Origin: Alectoria sarmentosa
Taxonomy: Eukaryota > Ascomycota > Lecanoromycetes > Lecanorales > Parmeliaceae
DNA length: 64,000 bases
NCBI GenBank assembly: GCA_009733775.1
Contig: WOGZ01000046.1
Location: forward strand, 98,470-162,469
Reading direction: 5' to 3'
Position numbers and translations under genes: made by a program. Position 1 is the stretch's first letter, and each line of letters begins with the position of its first letter. Below are positions 10,941 to 22,729 of this stretch, piece by piece. A model generated the notes under the pieces. It saw only the letters and a program-made list of their open reading frames with translations. It did not search any database and was not told the origin of the DNA.

Positions 10941-11174
10941 CTTCATCATTAGCATGTCAGCTTTGAAGAATTTATATATAATAAAAAAAATAAAATCGCG
11001 TTTACTGAGTGTGAATGAAGACATCGGTCGTTCTAAGACTTTTCACCTACACTCACCCCAAATTCGGTTAACATCCCACCTTTACACGTGTTTACGCGTC
11101 TTTTCTGTTGTCAAATTCTCTCTATTTAGAGACGGTTTTCTGACTGACCTTTGATATAGCTAAAGGATCCAGCC

Positions 11175-14100
11175 ATGGAGTCCTCTGACAATCCTCCCGA
11201 GACACTTCAAGATCTCAAAGCGCGCCGAAACGCCTTGTCTGCTGAACTGAAAACCTTCTTGGTCAACCACGCTGCACTCGTCACGGATGAGGAGAAAAAG
11301 TCTCTCGCAAGGAAGTTTTACCCATCAATTCAGATGTTCAAAGACGTCAATAGCAAGATCAGCAAGATCGAGAAGCAAGAGCAAACCGCATCTCCAAACC
11401 TGACCGCAAAAGAATCCTCCAGCCACGGCTCTCAAGCTGACCTGCCACCCGGTACCGAGGCAAAGCCTGACGAATCCAAGCATGGTGAGCACAATGTAGC
11501 CACCGCTACCCACGCCAACGACACGGCAGTCTCGTCTACCAATGACAAGCAGAAAGCAGACGCTGCCAATGCTACCAACGGCAAACCTCTCTCGCCCATT
11601 CATGCCACTGGCAACCATAAGGGCGACGAACCTGAGAAGCATCCTGGCACCGACTCTTCATCCAATGATTGGGGCGATGGTGCAGCAGGAGACCCAGCCA
11701 GTGCTTGGGACCAAGCTCCACCTGATCCTCCGACCGAAGAGGACACCTCAGTATGGAACCCCCCTGAGCCTGATCCTCCTTGGATCGCCGACAAAACACA
11801 TGTCACTATGAAAGAGCCCAAGAGATCCAATCCTGTGGATCATGCAGTTCTTCGTTTCATTACAGGTGACAAGGTGTATTGCATTGGAAACCTTGACAAG
11901 ACAGTTGAAGACAACATCGTTCAAGTGCTCCCGATCATCAAGTGTCCGCGTTCAGAGCCTCCCTACTACGGCATTCGTGTCAAGTTCCCACGCGACGAAT
12001 CCTCCGAGGCCAAAGCCCTCTTCAACGACCCGAAGTTCCACACGGTCTTGTACAAATTCCTCCCTAAGTCCTACACTGTCGAAGATCACACTGTCACCGA
12101 CGAGGCTGAATTCCAGGAATTTCTCGAGCACGCTCCTTCATACATCCACGCCAAAGCTAAGGAAGCCAAGTCGCAGGAAAAATTGTATCGCATCACCTTC
12201 TCCTATGATGAGAAGGACATTGAGCAGCTTTTCTATCCGAACCTCTTCTCGTCAAGTGTGCCTGGCGTCCAAGACACCTTCAATGCCATGGAGCTTGTCC
12301 CTGCATGCAAGACCCTATCAATCTTCATGTGGAAGTACACGGATCTACCCAGCAATCTGCAGTTTTTGTACCGGACACAGTGGGATCATATCTCAAGCCT
12401 TGACCCGTACCTGCACCGGGAGAAGAAGGGTTTGGCGGCATAGTACGCATGACCACCATAACAGTAGTACACCGTGCTGACATCAAACAGTGTTCAATGG
12501 GGCAAGATCAAAATCCCCGAAGCCGAGGATGCTTTCGACCGCTGGCAGACTTTCCACAAATACCCTGAGTACCATCTCATTGTTGGGAATGGCGTTGCTC
12601 GAGAGAAGATGAAGGAAATTGAGCTCATCAAGCAATTGCGCAATCACCCTGCCAAGATGACCGTCTATCAAGTTGGCCCCGGTGGCGCATACTATATCGC
12701 CTTGATGCAGTTTCACAAATTCAAGGATGCCAAGAAGATAATCGTCGCCGCTGGTCAAGGCTTAGTGACCTGGGAGCCTGCACCTAGAGTTAAGCCGCAA
12801 AATGAACTTGCGCAGGGCGAGCGTCCAGCACAAGATAGGCCTAATGGCTGGCCCGCGTGGGTGATCACGGACAGCTCATTCCTCCATGGCGCCGACATGG
12901 CATTCTGGTTGAAACGTCCAACGGATGCCACCAACAAGTACAAGGACAAGGAAATGCCAGATGTTCCCAAGGTGGGCGAAGCGCTTCAGTCTCAAATGGT
13001 GTATTACAAGATCCGTGCCGATGTGACAACCACCAAGCAGCTCCTTGATGGTTTGAACAAACTGCGCTTTAAGGAGACGAAAGGAGATCCCGAAGCTGAA
13101 ATCAAGAGAGCTTTGATATGTGGTGTAGACCAGAAGATCTATCGTAAGGTCGACGTCCTAGAAGGGCTCAGTGATGCCGACATCAAGAGCTTCGCTTGGA
13201 GTTTAACACCCAGTCAAGAAGACTTTATCTTCCACTACTGTCGACAGATCCTCAATGGCATCGGCATCCTTCAAGGTCCCGCCGGTTCTGGTAAGACTAC
13301 GATCATCAAAATTCTCGTACAAATTGCCCACAAGCGCGGTCTCAAAGTCGCTGTCGTTACCGACTCCAACTCCGCAGCGGACAATGTCATCGACGTGCTT
13401 GCAGAAATGCCTTTCGTTGCTGTGCGAGTGCATCCTGCTGGTAAGCATTCCCTAGAACTATTGTATTTGTCCGCTGTACTAACTCCTCTATAGGACTTGA
13501 GCGTCACCATTTGATGAGGCATGTCCGCAAAGGTATCGACCGCAAGTCTCTCAAGCCTGCGGATCCCGAGCCACCCCCTAAGTCAAGCGTCGATGAAGAG
13601 CCAGCGGAAAAGCCTTGGGTTCCTTCCTTCAAACAGCACGGTGATATCAAAGACTCAGGTATGGAGGATCTCGACACCGGACCATCCGAAGACCATGATG
13701 ATCCTAATAACTCCATGAATGCCACCGAACAAACCAAGAACGCGATTGATGCTGCTGACGAAGATGCACAACGTGCTGAGGGCTGGCAGCACGATGATTT
13801 ATCCGTGACCTTCACCGAATACATGCTCAAATCAGCTGAAGACAACTATCTAAACGCAAAAGCTATCATGTCCCCAGAAGACCCGAGAATGAGAACGATT
13901 GATTCCGCGTTGTGGACCTGGATGCTCAAGGTGCTTCATATCATCAAGAAAGACCCCAACGCACATGACGTCAATCTTATTCTGGTCCAACTCGCAGCCA
14001 AAGAAGAGTGGCAAGAACTTCGCGCCATACTGATGAAATCCCAAGTGCAGGAGCTGAACAGAGCCGAACAGGCCAAATACGTAGATCTCATCGAGAAATG

Positions 14101-15316
14101 CGCCGCAATGTTCATCTCGGTTGCCGCGAGCGCCACCGTTTGCACCATTGCCCAACTTGCAAGCCAGTTGTTAAAAGGCGTGCTCTTCGACTGGATCATC
14201 GTGGACGAAGCCATAGTCATGACAGAAGCACAATTCATAGAGATCTGGCGCAATTCCAGCTTAGCCATATTGCTTGGGGATCAGGCACAATTTGGTTCCA
14301 CTGTCTTAACCAAACCAGCTGAGAATCCCTTCGTCGACCAATTGCGACAAGGGCCCTTCGTCCGCCTCATACAGAATGGCTGGCCATATTTCATGTTGCG
14401 AGAGGTGATGCGAATGACTTCAGGCCTCGAACTTATCTGCAGCGACCTCTTCTATAATGGCAAACTGAAGTCAGGCACCGGCACCGAACTCTACCTCCCA
14501 TCTCGTGCAATGAGCAGAAAATGGCAGGAGATTACTCTCTCGAAATACCCTTCCCTAAAGAAAGAACCGCAGGGCCTTGTGTATCCCATCTTCATCAACA
14601 TTGCCTCTGAATCCGAGCAAGAGTTGGGAGGAGGTACATCTCGGACCAATTTGTTTACTGCATCAGCGATAATTGACTATGTCATTTGGCTTGTTGAATC
14701 CGAGATTGCCAAACCTGATGAAATTGGCATTGCAACCCCCTATGCCGCCCAGGTCAATCTATACCTTGAACAGTTCCGCCAGCTCGATAAGCCAAACCAT
14801 GTCTGGGAGTTGATTCGAGTTGGAAGTACAGAATGGTGGCAGGGCAAACAAGCGTATTGCATGATCGTCGACCTGGTTCGCGCTTCCAACGACATGGCCG
14901 ATCTGGCATTCATGGCCAATGCTCGTCGCCTGAATGTCCTGCACTCTCGCCAGACACAGGCACTCACTATATTTGGCGACAAGGACTGCGTGAAGACGGA
15001 ATCGACAGGTAACCAAGAGGCCGACGAGAAAGAATCCAAAAAGCGTAGCTACGATAATCGGTTTCTGATCCAGCTCTTCAAATGGATGCAGAATAGAGGC
15101 CGGCTTGTCGAAATTCCTGCGGAATCTCTATCTCAGCAATACGTCAAGCCGACTGCTCGTGCTCTTCCTGCTCGTGCTCGTGCTCCTGTCTCTGCTCCTG
15201 TTCCCGGTCCTGCTTCTGCTTCCGGCCCTGCTTCTACCACGGGCTGGGACTCTAGCAGCAATGCTGCTGCCGATGCGGGTGCTGCCTGGACATCCCGTAA
15301 CAACGCCTGGTCATGA
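11175..15316 (+). CDS. UPF1/NFX1-type superfamily 1 helicase-like ATPase
   Basis: Three exons, 11175-12442, 12491-13440 and 13494-15316, give 1,346 aa; both junctions restore frame (LAAYVQWGKIK and HPAGLERHH). The N-terminal 200 residues are hydrophilic, with an early helical segment (ARRNALSAELKTFLVNHAALV) and Trp-rich acidic repeats (SNDWGDGA, SAWDQAPPDPP, SVWNPPEPDPPW). The ATPase core has Walker A GPAGSGKT at about 685-692, a DEAI Walker B at about 977, GDQAQ, LREVMRMT, IATPYAAQ, and a WWQGKQAY...VRASN...ARRLNVLHSRQ end block. The last 60 residues are Ala/Pro/Ser/Arg low complexity. This fits fungal AAA_11/AAA_12 proteins of mostly unknown RNA-related role; activity is inferred, and motif VI departs from the usual ALTRA-type sequence. 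Confidence 0.8.
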
Positions 15317-16476
15317 GAAGCAAATGTGGTGAGCAGAGGACCAACAAAATTCCAATCACTAGCAGCGGGTATGCTATCTGATCTTGTTGTAAATCGTCAT
15401 TGTAGCTTTCGGTCCACCACTTTTGCAGCCAGCATGAATGGCATTACACGTGTTTTCTGCACTGCTCTGTTCCAAACGATGCCGCTCTCTGACCAATCGC
15501 CCCAACTCCTGCTCCTTGCAAACCAAGTCCTTCTCTGCGAATTGTGGAACACTTTTCTTACATTCCCCGGCAGCACTCGCCAGCCAGGGTTCTTCACGAC
15601 AAGGGTTCTTCGGAGAACGACCACCAAGCAGCACTCTGGACGTTGAACGTGAGACCTTGCAAAATCATGGGCCAATATCCTCCTACCCTGATTCTTTACA
15701 TTGCAAAGTATCAGGGACAGTGTCCCGGTATCTGCCATTTTCCCCTCCAGCTTCCCTCCCAACCGTGCAATGACGATGCCCCCAGAGGTTCATTTCGACT
15801 TGTTGCCAGGGGCTATCACCTTAGGCTGAGAATTGTTATACCGTTGGATCAAGAATCGTAACATTATGATGCCGAGGATGAAAGCTGCTTGGTACCACAG
15901 GTTAGACATTGTGCCTGTTTGGAGACGAAGTAGAGCCGCCGACTGCAGCAGAGTGAGAGTCACTCTTTCTCTGGGTGGGCTAGATTAGCGTGTGCAGGAA
16001 GGTAAAGTAGGCAATTCTTGGCGCTGCCCCTCAGCCCACCTCAGCCACTTACTTACTTACTATTATGACGAATGATGCTCCAAACTGAATGTGAAATGGA
16101 GATTTGTTTATTTCTTTTTCTTTGGCCTCAGAGAATTCGATTCAATCTTCTGGATGTCTCCATTTATTAGTATAGGAGGGAATACTCTGTACACGTTGGA
16201 CTTCTTGATAATTATCGAAAGTATCATCTATTGTTACAGCAGATCTTGTTCCGATGTGCATACGCTACTCTAGAACCTTGGGAGTCAGCCAATTCATTTT
16301 GGATTCCTGTTTCGTCCGACCGAGGAACTACAGAACAATACGTTCGATAGGAGAGCCTTCTGTGAATTGGACTTCATGTAGGGGGAGCTACTTCTCAAGC
16401 CATTGATATGGCGGTATGAGAACATTTCGCCTCTACCCAACAGTAGGCAGATCACCCTACCACGTCCTTCAATCCA
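15317..16476. other. Mostly non-coding interval
   Basis: Apart from the small ORF at 15790-15909, this interval between the 3' ends of the helicase and prephenate dehydratase holds no convincing gene. A minus-strand frame at 15374-15634 (FAEKDLVCKEQELGRLVRER) is protein-like but has no start or partner exon I could fix. A short CTTA repeat lies near 16050. Confidence 0.4.
15790..15909 (-). CDS. Possible 39-aa single-pass membrane peptide
   Basis: ATG at 15909 opens a 39-codon frame, MSNLWYQAAFILGIIMLRFL then IQRYNNSQPKVIAPGNKSK. A hydrophobic helix is followed by a basic tail, the shape of small mitochondrial or ER membrane subunits. I do not recognise the family; it does not match OST4 or the small TOM subunits as I know them. 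It could instead be the first exon of a longer gene running into 15374-15762, but no good junction was found. Confidence 0.3.
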   Translation of the reverse strand: MSNLWYQAAFILGIIMLRFLIQRYNNSQPKVIAPGNKSK

Positions 16477-17634
16477 TCACCGCTTAGATCGATCGACCCA
16501 ACATCCAAGCCACTTGTTCCCTTCCGTAGTGGTATCCAATTCGTCCAACGCCATACGAACGAGATCGGGATCCTCCAGTACCTTCTTCCCCTCGACTTCT
16601 ACCAAAAAGATGTAGTGCCATGGTCGGATTCTGCTCGGTCTGCTGTTGATGCTCGTAACGTTAAGCCCATGATTCTTGAAGACCAGCAAAGCGTTTGCCA
16701 AAGCCCCCTGCGTCCCATGATTGATGCTGAATGCAATGAGCGCCTTTCGCTTGGTCTTTGTGCCAGTCTCTGCAAAGAGCTTTGGCGGAAGTGGTCCTTG
16801 GTACTCGAGGTTGACGGGACCTTTCTGAATGATGAGGAATCTGGTGGTATTGTCTTCGACGTCTTGTATGTCGGTGGCCATGATAGTCAGGCCGTGGACA
16901 TCGGCAGCGAGGGCACTTGAGATAGCCGCTGCTGCGCCAGACGGTAAATCCTCCTCCTCGGAGCCCTTTGCGACTATTGAAGCAGCACGAGAAGTAGAGG
17001 ACACCTCACGACGCTCGACGCCTTTGAGATAGGTAGATAAGAACGCTTCGCACTGGCCGAACGCTTGCGGATGACTATAGACACGTTGAACGTGCTTTAA
17101 ACTAGTCAAAGGCTTGGAACGGGGCTCCCGAGGGTTCGGCTTGGTCCTTGTAGGCGTTGCACATCCTGACGAGTGAGGAGATAGTGTGTCTCTGTCTCCA
17201 TGAGGGGGATTGGTCGGGACGCGGCCAAGAAGGCAATGCTGAACGTCCATGTAGGCCTCGCCGCAGACATGAATTTCAGGAAAGTCTTCGCCGCGGTCGA
17301 TGAGGAGATCCAATGTAAAAATGACGGGACCATTGGACGAATTTTCAAAAGGGACAACGCCAAAAGTGGCAGAAGAGTCTTGAACGGCATGGAAAACATC
17401 TGACCGCTGATGAGTTAGGGAAGGAGCATTCTGCGGGGGAGATATTACCTGCGATAGACCCCTGAGCTTCAAGTTCGTACTTTTCCGTATTGAAGGAATC
17501 AGCCGCTGCCTGTTATCTTGTAAATTTTTGGTTGCGGAGCTGCTGGACAGCTAACAGGTTTGTACCTGATGAGTGTAGGACGATGGAGGCCCCAGATACG
17601 CGATCAACGTCTTCGATGCATTGGTGTTCGCCAT
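16477..17634 (-). CDS. PHA2: Prephenate dehydratase (phenylalanine biosynthesis)
   Basis: Three exons, 17566-17634, 17449-17509 and 16477-17399, giving 350 aa. The enzyme converts prephenate to phenylpyruvate in the shikimate-derived Phe pathway. Exon 1 encodes the opening TLIAYLGPPSSYTHQ. Exon 2 encodes FNTEKYELEAQGSIA and splices to DVFHAVQDSSATFGVVPFEN, the substrate-binding core. The catalytic TRF motif appears as TTRFLIIQKG. The C-terminal ACT domain (KALIAFSINHGTQGALANAL...NVTSINSRPSRIRPWHYIF) carries the regulatory Phe-binding ESRP-type motif as NSRPSR. A hydrophilic insertion (about residues 120-170) separates the halves, as in other fungi. Introns are 56 and 49 bp. Confidence 0.9.
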
Positions 17635-18085
17635 TCTCAATCAACTCTGGCCGACCCTCTTTGCAAGCCTTGGCTCGTCTACCTAGTAGTAGGCACAGCT
17701 ACTCGATGTCTGATGAGATGGTTGAGGCCTGGGATTGATGCTCTGTGACCCATGCAGCCAGCCGCATATGGTGATAGCAACAGCAATGCATGATGTCAAA
17801 AGGGAAGAGCGAGCATCAGGATTTTCATGATCCATGGAAGTGCTACATGCTACCATACCGTTCAAATCTTCGTGAAGGCTGCAACGAGGGAGGGCATTAC
17901 AGGGACAATCCCACCATCTCATGTGCAGTACTTCGAAACGAAGCTAAGATAAGATAAGTAGTATCTTGTGGGCTCTGCTCGGTGGAAGTCAGGTCCAAGA
18001 GTACTTTCATCCTATCAGGCAGGCAACGATATCTTTGATCGGATGATGCTTGTAATTTGTGTTTCCATCTAAGCTAACAGCAATG
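17635..18085. other. Upstream region of prephenate dehydratase
   Basis: About 450 bp between the PHA2 start and the stop of the amino-acid transporter gene; both are on the minus strand. It should hold the PHA2 promoter and the transporter's 3' UTR. I looked for a TGACTCA general-control site and did not find a perfect one. Confidence 0.4.
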
Positions 18086-20374
18086 TCATGCAACGCCATC
18101 CATACGATCCCTCATTTGCTTTGGCAGAAACACCCACACAGTCCCAATGACAGCCATAATCGAACAAACAACAATCAAGAAATAATTCAGTACTTTCTCC
18201 TTCCTACCCAATTCTTTTCCAAACAGCTTTAGATGAAAGGCTAATGGTAAAACAATGCATATGCTGAACGCCATCGCTGAACCCATGAGAGCCATGATCG
18301 TGTCGAACGACGGAACAAGAATAGCAATTAGTATGATAATGGCGACGGTGAAGATTCGGATCGCAAATTTTAGGAAGCCACGGGTGTAGCCTGAGAGTCC
18401 GAGAAGCCCTGATGCTTGCGGCATTTCTTGAGGGTCCATGCCGACCAATTTTTCGATTATGTCATGGATGGGACGAAGACTAAAATCAATTTAGCTACGT
18501 CCAGCAACAGGGGCTACCCACAGAGGTTCGTTCACTTCAGAGGTATCTTGGTAAGAGGGATGATAGCTATAAAAACAACGATGCAGACGGAGATCACATT
18601 TGGATATCCTTTGGTCATAAGTATATTTGACGTTAGTTCGTCAAGAACCTTTTGACCGAACATCAAAAATCCCACAACAGCAACGAGGGCGTCGAGAAGA
18701 TACTGTCCAATGGTCAACAACGTCCACGACAGTCTGATTGGATTACCTACCGTAAAGACGTATGTGTAATTTATGGCTCTTGTATACTTTAGTGGATGAC
18801 GCATATCTCTGTAGATGTTGGGAAAGACGCTATGTCCACCCCATGGAGCTTGAGAGGGTCAGCCATGTTAAGACTCGTGACGCAAGAGGCAACTTACCCA
18901 TCAACAGGCCGAAGCTCAATGGCAATGATGACCATCGTTGTGGAAACAAGGATGTCAGAGCAGGGTCTCGTAGCGAGCCCGGTGAATGAGTTTTCAAAGC
19001 ACCATCAACGAATATCAGGATGACGACTACAACATGGTCAGCTTTGCCCTGAATTAATTTCCGTATCATTGACTTACTTCCAATACAGCAAATGATTCCA
19101 AGAACACTTGTGATGCTAAGGTAGCGAAGTGGAACAAAACTCAGTGGTATGAGGATAAGCCCACAAAGAAGCTTCCACTCGATTAGGCCCCAACCGGGAA
19201 TCAGGGCATTCAAGCTATCGGCGAAGAGCACTACAAGAGCAACGCATGTTGCGAGAAGCTCGATTGTGAAGAGGAACGCTGTAGCCACCCGAGCTCTTTC
19301 ACCAAAGGCCTGGTAGGCGATATCAGCAAATCCTATGAGCGAGGTGTTCACATCAAGACATTTTGCGAGGACTCCAGCAGTATATCTGGTGGTGATTGCG
19401 GCGAGCAATAAGAATATCATCCCTACAAGCCAACCAGAGTACTTGAGCCCGAGCGGTAGACTGAGAAGGCCCACACCTATCAAGACATTGACAGAGTTAA
19501 AGACAGTTTGAGGAAGGGTCGACTGGCCAACAACGATCTGAACTCTTTTGCCGTCTTTTCGTTCAATTACTTGAACTAGTAGTGGCTCTTGTTCCTTGTC
19601 AGGCTCTTGACGACCCTTGATCTGCTGCTCGTGGTATAGTTCCCCAGCATGGCGCATTGATGAATCATTGGCTTGTGAAGACAGCGATCCATAAACACCA
19701 CCGTAGCTCGAGGCAAAGGGAGAGGCTAGATATGGCGCCCGATCGAGGATGTCGCCATCCTCATCTGGTGTCGATCTAGCCACTTCTCGTAATTGCGGTG
19801 CTGCTTCTTCGTCTTCCTGGTGTGGAGTAGCTTCTCCGTCAATGACTGCCTCGGAAGAAGTTCCCTCCCGTTCCAATTGCTGTCTTAGCAGTGACCTCGA
19901 CTCTCCAGATGAGGGCTGTGTATCCGATCTCCGAGATCTTTCCAAATCATCATCGCTTCGCTCTTCTATGACAAATGAAGGCTTCCGAGGAGGTATCTCA
20001 GCGAAGCCTGCCGCCCGGGACCACGAGCGAGCAAAATTTTCCAAGCTGTTGACGCCTCCTACCTGGGCTAAGGAATTGATTCGCATTGAAATGGAAGATC
20101 TGCAAACATTGAAATGGGGTCAGTGATCCCGTGGAATCTCAAGACTCGCAGACGAAGCACAACGAGCGTACCTTCGATGGCGCAAATAGCCACCATCAGA
20201 TTCGCGGTCGCCACCATCCCTTTGAGGGATGTTGAATCGTCCAGATGTAGCTGTAGGCGAGGGAGCGTCGAACTGGACGCGGCTACCAAGGGAACCCTCG
20301 GAGCCAACGCTCGACGATCTCCCATGTTCATAGTCTTCCCAGTTGACGGGGTTCTTCGCCTTTGAATTTGGCAT
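18086..20374 (-). CDS. AVT1: Vacuolar amino-acid transporter, AVT1-type
   Basis: Six exons: 20172-20374, 19078-20099, 18898-19026, 18751-18848, 18536-18702 and 18086-18479; 670 aa, all phases consistent. It belongs to the amino acid/auxin permease family, which moves neutral amino acids across the vacuolar membrane by proton exchange. A hydrophilic Ser/Glu-rich N-terminal tail of about 240 residues contains SMRINSLAQVGGVNSLENFA, typical of fungal AVT1. The transport core begins at QTVFNSVNVLIGVGLLSLPLG and includes FVPLRYLSITSVLGIICC, GIVILIFVDG, APWGGHSVFPNIYRDMRHP, PLTKIPLNLRPI and the final helices ending MRDRMDGVA. Introns are 48-72 bp. Paralogues AVT3/AVT4 lack this N-terminal motif, so AVT1 is preferred. 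Confidence 0.88.
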
Positions 20375-20940
20375 TACACTACCACTTGAGGAATATTCGA
20401 ATCTTCATGGCAGACGCTCGCGAGTCTCGAAGGACACTCGGCCAGCAGTGTCACGAGATCAAAGTTGACAGCTTCTCGAGATCGGTGCAGTCCTTTTGTT
20501 GTGGGGCTCGTCTTGGCGCAGGTGGTTTGAGACTAGGTAGGCAAGATGACGCAATGGTGGTGGTCTGGATTGCAGACAAGAATGATATGAAAAATTACCA
20601 AGAGACACAAACACAGGGAGAATTTATTTCATAGGAGAGTACGAGCAATGGCATGAAGAAATAATGTACATTTTGAAAGCAAATTCAAAGGTATGATTCT
20701 GGAGTAGATAGTAGTACATGACTACTCTACTGTACCTCCACCTCTTTTAGAAGGAAAAGCATGTCTATGTAAGAGATGCGAATGAGGGGTTCAAGAAAGA
20801 GCGATAAGGTCCTGACCAATCAATCAGGCGCCATTTGAGGCTTGTATCTTGTGAGAGGGTCGAGTCCATCTGACTCTGTTTGACTCTAAGACATCAAATC
20901 CAACGTAACATGTTGTATATGAGCATAAACATGGTCATGG

Positions 20941-20983
20941 TGATGAAGATGAAGATGAAGATGAAGACGAAGATGAAGATGAA
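20941..20983 (+). repeat. GATGAA-type microsatellite
   Basis: Seven imperfect hexamers (GATGAA with one GACGAA) in the intergenic region between the transporter and eRF1. Non-coding in either neighbour; likely a slippage-prone spacer. Confidence 0.85.
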
Positions 20984-21014
20984 TGGCCTTTGAAGTTTCC
21001 AAGAAAAAGAATGA

Positions 21015-21021
21015 TGACTCA
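21015..21021 (+). promoter_or_regulatory. TGACTCA site, candidate GCN4/CPC1 element
   Basis: A perfect TGACTCA heptamer in the 868-bp divergent region between an amino-acid transporter and eRF1. TGACTCT occurs twice nearby (about 20868-20885). GCN4/CPC1 binds TGACTCA in amino-acid-regulated promoters. Regulation of the transporter is inference from one short word. Confidence 0.3.
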
Positions 21022-21242
21022 GATGATTGATTATTGTTGAGTGAAAGAGCAAGATCCACTCACTGCACGTGCTTTCAGCCCTGCCAAGCTTGACCGCCAA
21101 TGCATAAATTCCAGAAAAATCCCACTGGAAAAATCGAGATTTACGACAAACAAGAATAGGATACCAAACTCCTCCCAAAGACGATAGCATAGCCAGGTAA
21201 CATATCATACCTGAGTGACCATACTCTCCGCCTTCGCGCACA

Positions 21243-22666
21243 ATGAGCGCCCAACAGGCCAACGAGGCCGAGAAGAACATTGAGATATGGAAAGTAAAGA
21301 AACTCATCAAACGCCTGGAACAAGCACGAGGCAATGGAACCTCCATGATATCCCTCATCATCCGTGAGTCTACGTCCAGACCGTGATGGATCTTGGAAAT
21401 GCATAAGAATCTGCACTGACTGCCTTCGTGGGACAGCGCCCAAGGACCAGGTCTCCCGAGCAGCGAGGATGTTGGCTGAAGAGTTCGTACGTTCTGGAGA
21501 TATCCTTGCAGATCCAATCCTGATAAGCTTAGGGCACTGCGTCCAATATCAAGTCCCGGGTCAACCGACTGTCGGTCCTGTCGGCCATCACATCTACCCA
21601 GCAACGTCTCAAGCTCTACAACAAAGTACCTACCAACGGTCTTGTCGTCTACTGTGGTGAAATCATAACCTCAGAAGGGAAAGAACGAAAGATCAACATC
21701 GACTTTGAGCCCTTCAAACCAATCAACACCTCCCTATATCTGTGTGACAACAAGTTTCACACCGAAGCCCTAAGCGAGCTACTGGAATCTGACCAGAAAT
21801 TCGGCTTCATCATCATGGACGGGAACGGCGCCCTCTTCGGTACTCTCAGCGGTAACACCAGGGACGTCATCCACAAATTTTCCGTCGACCTTCCCAAGAA
21901 GCACGGCCGAGGCGGTCAATCCGCCCTTCGTTTCGCCCGTCTGAGAGAAGAGAAGCGCCACAACTACGTGCGCAAAGTGGCCGAACTTGCTGTGCAAAAC
22001 TACATCTCCCAGGACAAAGTGAACGTCGCCGGCCTGATCCTCGCAGGATCTGCAGACTTCAAGAACGACCTCAATCAATCCGACATGTTTGACAACCGCC
22101 TTCAATCCAAGGTGATCAAAGTGGTCGATGTCTCCTACGGCGGCGAGAACGGCTTCAATCAGGCCATTGAGCTCGCAGCTGAAACCCTTAGTAATGTCAA
22201 GTTCATACAGGAGAAGAAGCTCATCGGGAAATACTTCGACGAGATCAGCCTCGACAGCGGTAAGATTTGCTACGGTGTGGACGACACCCTCAAAGCTATG
22301 GAAGCTAGTGCCTGCGAGACTCTGATCGTTTATGAGAACTTGGAAATCACCCGCTGGGTCCTGAAGGCCTCTACCGGCTCCGAAGTCGTCCTGCACACTA
22401 GCAAAGGTCAAGAAGCCAACCGCGAGATGTTCACTGACAAAGAGACGGGACAAGAAATGGAACTCGTCGACCAAAGCTCCTTCCTCGAATGGCTCGCCGA
22501 GAGCTACAAAGACTTCGGCGCGACCCTCGAGTTCGTCTCCGACCGCTCAAGCGAGGGCAACCAGTTCGTCAAAGGCTTTGGTGGCATTGGTGCTATGTTG
22601 AGATACAAACTCAACTTTGAGCAGTTGGCTGAGGTCGATTCTGAGGACGAATTCTACGACGATTGA
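21243..22666 (+). CDS. SUP45: Eukaryotic peptide chain release factor eRF1
   Basis: Three exons, 21243-21363, 21437-21486 and 21533-22666, 434 aa, close to the usual 435-440. eRF1 reads all three stop codons in the ribosomal A site and, with eRF3, triggers peptide release. Diagnostic motifs are all present: GTS in [17 protein letters not shown] at about 62-65, YxCxxxF as YLCDNKF, and GGQ at about 184-186 in [13 protein letters not shown]. The NIKS segment is created by the second splice (LAEEF to GTASNIKS), which fixes the acceptor. The acidic C-terminus ([11 protein letters not shown]) is typical for eRF3 contact. Its own stop is TGA. Confidence 0.95.
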
Positions 22667-22676
22667 CGTTTTAGAA

Positions 22677-22729
22677 ACCTCGCAGAGAGCGAGGATGCTG
22701 TTCCAGATGTTCTACTGGAAGAACATCTG
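22677..22729 (+). other. Two perfect hairpin-forming palindromes after eRF1 stop
   Basis: CCTCGC-agaga-GCGAGG begins at about 22677, ten bases after the TGA. A second stem, CAGATGTTCT-actgga-AGAACATCTG, spans 22704-22729 (10 bp, 6-nt loop). Both would lie in the eRF1 3' UTR. They could be RNA structures or traces of an older insertion; no function is known to me. Confidence 0.6.

Noticed and set aside
20894..21604. Minus-strand ORF of 236 codons over the eRF1 5' region
   Set aside because: It overlaps the well-supported eRF1 exons on the other strand and runs through the GATGAA microsatellite.
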